Source of the DNA: CAYHEQ01 sp964355795
Lineage (GTDB): Bacteria > Patescibacteriota > JACPGU01
Assembly: GCA_964355795.1 (NCBI GenBank)
Contig: CAYHEQ010000035.1
Coordinates: 1 to 8,519, forward strand
DNA length: 8,519 bases
Direction: 5' to 3'
Part shown: piece after piece, positions 4,900 to 8,519 of the stretch
Layout: every line of letters starts with the position of its first letter
Position numbering within the stretch: position 1 is the stretch's first letter
Notes under the pieces: model-generated
Databases searched by the model: none
What the model was told of the DNA's origin: nothing
Seen by the model: the letters and a program-made list of their open reading frames with translations, nothing else
Translations under genes and position numbers: made by a program

Positions 4900-5712
4900 A
4901 TGGCGTTATCCCAGAAAATAAAATCAGAAATCCACAAATTTTTGCTAGTAAAAATTAGTAAAAAAATCAATGGTTATAGTCTCAATGATGAAGACTCATC
5001 AAAGCCATTTCAGTATGCGCTTTTTACAAAAAAGGGATATTTGGCAAAGGGTTTTATCCATGGATGTGAAACAGCGCTCGGTAATTGGCACGAATCAATA
5101 GCGAAAATGGTAGCTTCCGAAAATTTTAAGGTTGCAAAAAAATTACAAGGCAAAAATAAACTCAAGGGCAATGTAGCTCGTGAAGCTCAAAGAAAGTTTG
5201 AAAATATCTTAAGCGCTTTGGATAGCGTTTCCAGAGAACCAAACCACAAAACTGAAGCCGAAGAAATTTTTGTAGCTAGTCAACGGGGCGAAAAGAAAAA
5301 CCGAAGCCAAACTGTTGATTTGTATTTGGAAAAAGACAACGGAGACGAAATTTATTTTGAGATTAAAGGACCAAAGCCAAATAAAAATGAGATGCGAGCC
5401 GCAAAAAGAGACCTTTTAGAAATATTTGCCATGAGAGCAAGCGAGGGAAGAAAAGTTAAAATTTATCTTGGTATGTACTATAACCCTTATTTTCCCAAAG
5501 ATTACCAGCGATGGACATGCTTAAAATTCTTTGATAAAGGCAATGATTTCTTGATAGGAAAAGATTTCTGGGACTTTCTCGGCGGGAAAAATACTTATGA
5601 AGAGCTGATTGAGATTTACGAGAATGTCGGAGAGAAAATAAGGCCAGCTTTAGACAAAAAATTTAAAGAAATTACTGCCAAAAACATTAAAAGTAAAAAT
5701 AAAAACCTATGA
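4900..5712 (+). CDS. Type II restriction endonuclease, TdeIII/MjaII-like (PD-(D/E)xK)
   Basis: This 270-residue protein, encoded 4 nt after the methyltransferase gene, is the expected partner nuclease. The catalytic core is readable as D140 in TVDLYL, then E154-I-K156 in YFEIKGPKPNK, a PD-(D/E)xK arrangement with the KGPKPNK run I associate with TdeIII/MjaII enzymes. The N-terminal block PFQYALFTKKGYL, with GFIHGCETALGNWHESIAKM (51-70) ahead of the nuclease core, also fits that family. Members I know of cut GGNCC, so GGNCC is a reasonable but unproven prediction. The C-terminus is a lysine-rich tail (about 252-270). No SD precedes ATG 4900, so translation is probably coupled to the methyltransferase. 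Its TGA overlaps the doxX-like ATG (ATGA, 5709-5712). Base composition is AT-rich, like that of its partner, consistent with joint transfer. Confidence 0.75.
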   Translation: MALSQKIKSEIHKFLLVKISKKINGYSLNDEDSSKPFQYALFTKKGYLAKGFIHGCETALGNWHESIAKMVASENFKVAKKLQGKNKLKGNVAREAQRKFENILSALDSVSREPNHKTEAEEIFVASQRGEKKNRSQTVDLYLEKDNGDEIYFEIKGPKPNKNEMRAAKRDLLEIFAMRASEGRKVKIYLGMYYNPYFPKDYQRWTCLKFFDKGNDFLIGKDFWDFLGGKNTYEELIEIYENVGEKIRPALDKKFKEITAKNIKSKNKNL

Positions 5713-6200
5713 AAAACGACAATGTTTCGCGTTTTCAGAAAGTGTCTCTTTTCCTTCTCCGCTTATCTTTGGGCTGGATGTTTTTTTACTCTGGGATTAC
5801 GAAAATCCTAGACCCCCAGTGGACTTCGGCCGGATATTTGGCCGGCGCTAAGACTTTTACCGGATTTTATCAATGGTTGGCTAGCCCTGATGTCATCAAT
5901 GTTACCAATTTCTTCAACGAATGGGGACAGCTACTCATCGGCATCGCCTTAATTTTGGGGCTTTTTACTCGTTTTGCGGGAATCATGGGCGTTTTGCTCA
6001 TGGCGCTCTATTACTTGCCGATTTTGTCTTTCCCTTATCCCAACGCTCACGCCTTCATCGTAGACGAACATGTCATCTACGCTTTTGCTCTCTTGGTTTT
6101 GGCTAGTTTCAAGGCCGGCCGAGTCTGGGGTCTAGAGAATTGGTGCGCGAAATTGCCGATCTGTTCCCGCTTCCCCCGCCTCCGCAACTGGCTAGGCTAA
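5709..6200 (+). CDS. DoxX-family integral membrane protein
   Basis: This 163-residue membrane protein has the four-helix pattern of the DoxX family. Likely spans are 13-33 (VSLFLLRLSLGWMFFYSGI and on), 72-87, 88-106 and 117-134, with the characteristic opening LRLSLGWMFFYSGITKIL near the first helix. DoxX/DoxD relatives include the small subunits of archaeal thiosulfate:quinone oxidoreductase, but most bacterial members have no assigned reaction, so no substrate is claimed. The loop between spans 1 and 2 (about 36-70) is long and aromatic. The C-terminal tail holds two cysteines (C146, C152) and is basic. The start overlaps the endonuclease stop by 4 bp, suggesting translational coupling, though composition looks more like the rest of the window than the nuclease gene. 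The dehydrogenase-like gene beyond the R-M pair may be its functional partner; that is inference. Confidence 0.8.
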   Translation: MKNDNVSRFQKVSLFLLRLSLGWMFFYSGITKILDPQWTSAGYLAGAKTFTGFYQWLASPDVINVTNFFNEWGQLLIGIALILGLFTRFAGIMGVLLMALYYLPILSFPYPNAHAFIVDEHVIYAFALLVLASFKAGRVWGLENWCAKLPICSRFPRLRNWLG

Positions 6201-6208
6201 CCCTAGCC
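6190..6208. repeat. Short hairpin across the doxX-like stop codon
   Basis: GGCTAGG (6190-6196) pairs perfectly with CCTAGCC (6202-6208) around a 5-nt loop that holds most of the TAA stop. No T-run follows, so it is not a standard intrinsic terminator. It may slow ribosomes or protect the 3' end of the R-M/doxX transcript. Confidence 0.4.
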
Positions 6209-6209
6209 C

Positions 6210-6279
6210 TGAATCTTAAATCCTGAATCCTAAATCTACAATCTTAAATCCTGAATCTTAAATCTTAAATCTTAAATTT
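6210..6279. repeat. Heptanucleotide tandem repeat, ten units
   Basis: Ten consecutive 7-bp units fill this stretch: TGAATCT, TAAATCC, TGAATCC, TAAATCT, ACAATCT, TAAATCC, TGAATCT, TAAATCT, TAAATCT, TAAATTT. The consensus is T(A/G)AATC(C/T). The array takes up nearly the whole gap between the doxX-like and dCTP deaminase genes and stops three bases before the latter's ATG, leaving no room for an SD. The last units also contain AT-rich -10-like words, so unit number could affect dcd expression. Variant units suggest an array that has drifted, rather than a very recent expansion. Confidence 0.9.
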
Positions 6280-6282
6280 CCC

Positions 6283-6984
6283 ATGTCCGTCCTCTCCAAA
6301 CCAGAAATATTAAAACATTACCAGGCGGGCAATATTATTATTGACCCTTTCAACACCGATGCCATCGCCAACAGTAGTTGCGATGTGCGTTTGGGACAAT
6401 TTTTTTACCGCCAAAGTCGCGCTCACGACACCGAGACGCTCAATCCTTTTTGGGAAAAATCTATTCAAAAAATGTATGGCAAGGTAGAGACGGCTATTTT
6501 CGTAAAACAAGTGCGATCCAAAATCAATCCTTTCTACAATCTGGACGACGACGACCGGATCATCTTGGTCGCGCCGGGAGAAACCATTCTCGCCCACACT
6601 ATTGAATTCATCGGTGGGAAAAACGGCGCAGGGAAGCTACCGGCTCTGACGACCGAGATGCGCGCCAGGAGTTCTCTGGGCCGGATTGGCATCGGCGTTT
6701 GCAAATGCGCTGGCTGGGGCGATATCGGCTATGTTAATCGCTGGACGATGGAAATCACTAATTTCAGCAATATTGTTATTCCGCTCGTTGTCGGTATGCG
6801 TATCGCTCAAATCATTTTCCACGAAGTGGGAAAAATAGAGGAAAAAGACGAATACGCCAAAAAGGGGAAATACCATACGGAGAGTGATATCGAAAAGATG
6901 AAGAAAAATTGGCAACCGTCCGATATGTTGCCCAAACTCTACAAAGACCGCGACATTGGACAATTTAAGAAATTCCATGCCTAA
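6283..6984 (+). CDS. dcd: dCTP deaminase (dUTPase/Dcd superfamily)
   Basis: This 233-residue protein is a dCTP deaminase. The family converts dCTP to dUTP (some members go on to dUMP), feeding dTMP synthesis. The conserved SSCDVRLG is at 31-38 and RSSLGR at 129-134. E157 in TMEITN is the presumed catalytic glutamate, and GMRIAQIIF at 171-179 is the typical last core strand. As I recall the E. coli enzyme, the Arg of RSSLAR and its catalytic Glu are 23 residues apart. Here R134 to E157 is also 23, and A143, D147 and G149 fall on conserved positions. The intervening local sequence (CKCAGWGDIGY) departs from the usual HRIDPGW. Residues 44-90 and the charged tail after 185 make it longer than the roughly 190-residue classical form. 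ATG 6283 follows the heptad array directly. A bifunctional deaminase/dUTPase activity cannot be excluded. Confidence 0.85.
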   Translation: MSVLSKPEILKHYQAGNIIIDPFNTDAIANSSCDVRLGQFFYRQSRAHDTETLNPFWEKSIQKMYGKVETAIFVKQVRSKINPFYNLDDDDRIILVAPGETILAHTIEFIGGKNGAGKLPALTTEMRARSSLGRIGIGVCKCAGWGDIGYVNRWTMEITNFSNIVIPLVVGMRIAQIIFHEVGKIEEKDEYAKKGKYHTESDIEKMKKNWQPSDMLPKLYKDRDIGQFKKFHA

Positions 6985-6992
6985 ATTAATTA

Positions 6993-7035
6993 GAGGTTCG
7001 ACCTTAACTTCCGAACTTCCCCAAGGTCGAACCTC
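6993..7035. repeat. 43-bp interspersed palindromic repeat, copy 2 (inverted relative to copy 1)
   Basis: Arms GAGGTTCGACCTT (6993-7005) and AAGGTCGAACCTC (7023-7035) are identical to those at 579-621. The loop AACTTCCGAACTTCCCC (7006-7022) is the reverse complement of the copy 1 loop with three changes. The unit sits 8 bases after the dCTP deaminase stop and 12 bases before ATG 7048. It could fold in a joint transcript as a strong hairpin between the two genes, but no T-run follows to make it a classical terminator. Confidence 0.9.
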
Positions 7036-7047
7036 GGATTGCAATTT

Positions 7048-7551
7048 ATGCCTAAATTATTACCTGTCAAATCTTTTCAAGAAACTCTCGGTGTGGGAAT
7101 GTGCGGTCCGGCGACAATGAAAATGTTGCTGGACTATTTCGGGGTGAAAAAATCGGAAAAAGAATTGGCTCGCCTCATGAAACATAGTCCCAAGAGAGGC
7201 ACGGACGAGAAAGATGCCAGGAGGGTAGCCAAAAAATTTGGCTTTAAAATTTTGATAAAAAATAACAGCTCTTTCGCTGAAATTAAAAAATGGCTGGATA
7301 GAGGAGTGCCAGTCATCGTGGACTGGTTTGCTCGCGGTCGTAATGACTACCCATATTTAACCGTTGCCGAAGGCCATTACGCCATCGTGGTCGGACTAGA
7401 CAAAGAGTATATCTACCTCCAAGACCCGGAGATAGGGGCTCTCTGTAAATATAAGAAAGAAGATTTTCTGAAGGTTTGGTTTGATTTTCACGGCGAATAT
7501 ATTAGTCCGAAAAAATTGTACACTAGACAAATTATCGTACTCTACAAATAA
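7048..7551 (+). CDS. Stand-alone C39-like cysteine peptidase domain protein
   Basis: This 167-residue protein matches the papain-like C39/C39_2 fold. Q11 is the likely oxyanion-hole residue, C19 in GMCGPATMKMLLDYFG (17-32) the nucleophile, H110 in EGHYAIVVGL (108-117) the base and D126 in YLQDPEIG (123-130) the third catalytic residue, in the order and spacing usual for the family. In bacteriocin exporters this domain is fused to an ABC transporter and cleaves double-glycine leaders. Here it is free-standing, with no transporter, bacteriocin precursor or signal peptide nearby, so a cytoplasmic peptidase or amidase role is possible and the substrate unknown. I prefer ATG 7048 to the in-frame TTG 7039 because the TTG is only 3 bases past the palindromic repeat and no SD supports it. 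No separate promoter is evident; it may be read through from dcd. It converges on the next gene with a 3-bp gap. Confidence 0.8.
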   Translation: MPKLLPVKSFQETLGVGMCGPATMKMLLDYFGVKKSEKELARLMKHSPKRGTDEKDARRVAKKFGFKILIKNNSSFAEIKKWLDRGVPVIVDWFARGRNDYPYLTVAEGHYAIVVGLDKEYIYLQDPEIGALCKYKKEDFLKVWFDFHGEYISPKKLYTRQIIVLYK

Positions 7552-7554
7552 AAA

Positions 7555-8247
7555 TCACTGCTTCCCTCCCAAATTGTACCAGTCATAAGGATTAACATCC
7601 GTTACGGTCTTGTTGTCGCCCACCACTACTTCCACTGGTTTGTGCGAGGTACAAGAACCACCGATATTATTCAGCCCGCAAGTGACAAATTCCGAATAAT
7701 AAGCCTTGTAGCCCTTCCATGTTGCGGTCGGCACGGTCGCGTAAACTGTATATTTGCCGGACGCTATCTCCATTTTGTAACCGACATTGTATTTGTATTG
7801 ACGATCTTGGATTTGCGTTTTGGTACAAGAAAGTTTCTTCGTCTCCATATTTTCCGCGCAGACTTCTACGCCCTTGGGAATAGAATCGCCCGGATAACCC
7901 AGAGAGCCCTCAATGAAGCCCTTGCCACCGGCGGTAATGGCCGGAGCATCGGCGCCCTTACCACTACTGCTCAAAGTATTTTCCAGATCGGTAATTTTTT
8001 TCTGCAAATCACTGATTTGACCTTCTAGAGAATTTTTGGTTTCTTCCAGCTTTTGCTTATCCACCAGATTGTCCAGCCTTTTTTGGTCATCATCATTACG
8101 ACTGCCGACAGCGGCGATTACTAACAAAACAATAACTACGGCCACCGCAATGATACTTCCGGCAATGACTCTTCGGCTAGGTTTCTTCTTGAAGCCTTTC
8201 GCCCACAATTCAGCGAAAGAATCATTGGCCTGACTGGATTTAGCCAT
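7555..8247 (-). CDS. Single-span membrane protein with coiled coil and C-terminal beta domain, function unknown
   Basis: I do not recognise this 230-residue protein by name. A basic cytoplasmic N-terminus (1-26, with GFKKKPSRR) precedes one transmembrane helix at about 27-48. A coiled coil follows at about 52-93, with heptad-spaced hydrophobics L74/L81/L88 and I78/I85/L92. A short Ser/Gly/Ala linker leads to a domain from about 108 to 230 with alternating strands (VEVCAENM, YTVYATVP, VEVVVGDNKTVTDVNPYDWY) that recalls prealbumin-like or carboxypeptidase-regulatory-like beta sandwiches. Four cysteines (130, 141, 190, 199) lie only in this outer domain and could form two disulfides. The topology implies an anchor that presents the beta domain outside the membrane. 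The coiled coil suggests oligomerisation. ATG 8247 is supported by a TATAAT about 30 bases upstream; no SD is seen. A role in the cell envelope or in attachment is a guess. Confidence 0.75.
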   Translation of the reverse strand: MAKSSQANDSFAELWAKGFKKKPSRRVIAGSIIAVAVVIVLLVIAAVGSRNDDDQKRLDNLVDKQKLEETKNSLEGQISDLQKKITDLENTLSSSGKGADAPAITAGGKGFIEGSLGYPGDSIPKGVEVCAENMETKKLSCTKTQIQDRQYKYNVGYKMEIASGKYTVYATVPTATWKGYKAYYSEFVTCGLNNIGGSCTSHKPVEVVVGDNKTVTDVNPYDWYNLGGKQ

Positions 8248-8276
8248 ATCGGTCAGTTTAATTTTAATCCAGATTC

Positions 8277-8305
8277 ATTATACACAAAGTCTGCCCAAAA
8301 GCTAA
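8277..8305 (-). promoter_or_regulatory. Promoter of the membrane coiled-coil protein gene
   Basis: On the minus strand TATAAT (8282-8277) is a perfect -10 box; TTAGCT (8305-8300) is a weak -35 (three of six) at 17 bp. Transcription would start near 8270 and leave a leader of about 20 nt before the ATG at 8247. It is divergent from the tRNA promoter next to it. Confidence 0.5.
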
Positions 8306-8319
8306 GAAGGGTTTTTTGT

Positions 8320-8348
8320 TTGGAAAAAATAGGGCTTTCTGGTAAAAT
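8320..8348 (+). promoter_or_regulatory. Promoter of tRNA-Ser
   Basis: TTGGAA at 8320-8325 (four of six -35 matches) and TAAAAT at 8343-8348 (five of six -10 matches) are exactly 17 bp apart. The start site would fall near 8355, a few bases before the mature tRNA 5' end at 8360. Confidence 0.55.
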
Positions 8349-8359
8349 AATGGGGTCGC

Positions 8360-8446
8360 GGAGAGATGGCCGAGCGGTTGAAGGCGACAGTCTTGAAAAC
8401 TGTTAACCACGCAAGTGGTTCGTGGGTTCGAATCCCACTCTCTCCG
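8360..8446 (+). tRNA. tRNA-Ser, anticodon UGA
   Basis: The gene folds as a complete class II tRNA of 87 nt. The acceptor stem pairs GGAGAGA (8360-8366) with TCTCTCC (8439-8445), with G8446 as discriminator as in serine tRNAs. The anticodon stem ACAGT/ACTGT holds loop CTTGAAA with TGA at 8394-8396. The long variable arm AACCAC-GCAA-GTGGTT (8405-8420) is typical of tRNA-Ser. The T arm pairs GTGGG (8422-8426) with CCCAC (8434-8438) around TTCGAAT. The 3' CCA is not encoded and must be added by a nucleotidyltransferase. It reads UCA and, with wobble modification, other UCN codons. Confidence 0.97.
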
Positions 8447-8470
8447 TTTTTCTTGCGCGCGCCGATTTTT

Positions 8471-8519
8471 AGATCGGAAGAGCACACGTCTGAACTCCAG
8501 TCACACTTGAATCTCGGAT
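8471..8519 (+). other. Illumina TruSeq adapter contamination at the contig end
   Basis: The sequence from 8471 begins AGATCGGAAGAGC and continues as the TruSeq read-1 3' adapter up to ...CCAGTCAC. The six bases ACTTGA at 8505-8510 match TruSeq index 8, and ATCTCG follows. The final three bases (GAT where the adapter has TAT) look like a sequencing error. This is library-preparation sequence, so the genomic contig ends at or before about 8470 and nothing should be annotated across this boundary. Confidence 0.97.

Noticed and set aside
6210..6279. CRISPR array
   Set aside because: The units are contiguous 7-mers with no spacers, and no cas genes are nearby; it is a simple tandem repeat.
8264..8485. 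Minus-strand reading frames of 73 and 61 codons across the tRNA
   Set aside because: They are translations of antisense tRNA-Ser joined to adapter. Peptides such as LFRS or CSSDL at the start and WDSNPR or SGIRTHE inside are well-known artefacts of TruSeq adapter and tRNA complement; no real gene is present.
1..8519. Depletion of GGNCC sites as proof of the predicted specificity
   Set aside because: About a dozen GGNCC words are visible by eye; against the number expected for this base composition the shortfall is too small to be evidence in 8.5 kb.
1..8519. Recoded TGA (Gracilibacteria/SR1-type genetic code)
   Set aside because: TGA ends the nucleotidase, dehydrogenase, endonuclease and membrane-protein genes exactly where homology or neighbouring gene starts predict, so TGA is a normal stop.

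Overview
This window looks like one end of a metagenome-assembled contig from a bacterium with a compact genome, most likely of the Candidate Phyla Radiation (Patescibacteria, Parcubacteria-like). That placement is an inference. It rests on tight packing, small proteins, frequent absence of Shine-Dalgarno (SD) sequences, lysine- and asparagine-rich coding and generic housekeeping content; no phylogenetic marker is present. TGA ends several genes in the expected places, so the standard bacterial code applies. The last 49 bases (8471-8519) are Illumina TruSeq adapter, not genome.

Layout. At 1-444 is the 3' end of a DEAD-box RNA helicase gene. A 346-nt gene-free stretch (445-790) holds a cluster of hairpins and interspersed palindromic repeats plus a perfect TATAAT box. 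Next come a HAD-family nucleotidase gene (791-1390, +) and, convergent and overlapping it by 11 bp, a P-loop kinase gene (1380-1955, -). The kinase gene's intrinsic terminator lies inside the nucleotidase reading frame. A type II NADH dehydrogenase-like gene starts at 2109, exactly where an extended -10 promoter would start the transcript, so its mRNA is probably leaderless.

A type II restriction-modification pair (3303-5712) follows from its own promoter: an alpha-class amino-methyltransferase with an N-terminal helix-turn-helix, then a TdeIII/MjaII-like endonuclease. The endonuclease gene shares an ATGA overlap with a DoxX-family membrane protein gene (5709-6200). The pair looks more AT-rich than its neighbours and may be an acquired cassette set between two redox membrane genes.

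A 70-bp array of ten heptanucleotide repeats fills the gap before a dCTP deaminase gene (6283-6984). After it lies a second copy, in inverted orientation, of the palindromic repeat seen near base 600. Then come a stand-alone C39-like cysteine peptidase gene (7048-7551, +) and, convergent, a membrane-anchored coiled-coil protein gene (7555-8247, -). A divergent promoter region separates the latter from tRNA-Ser(UGA) at 8360-8446.

Themes. Nucleotide metabolism recurs (nucleotidase, dCTP deaminase, a possible polynucleotide or nucleoside kinase), as does electron transfer at the membrane (NDH-2-like, DoxX). The least explained material is the repeat content: a two-copy 43-bp palindrome, a 17-bp module found three times, a compound nested inverted repeat, related CCCGAT hairpins and the heptad array. 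No clearly new defence or mobile system is visible.
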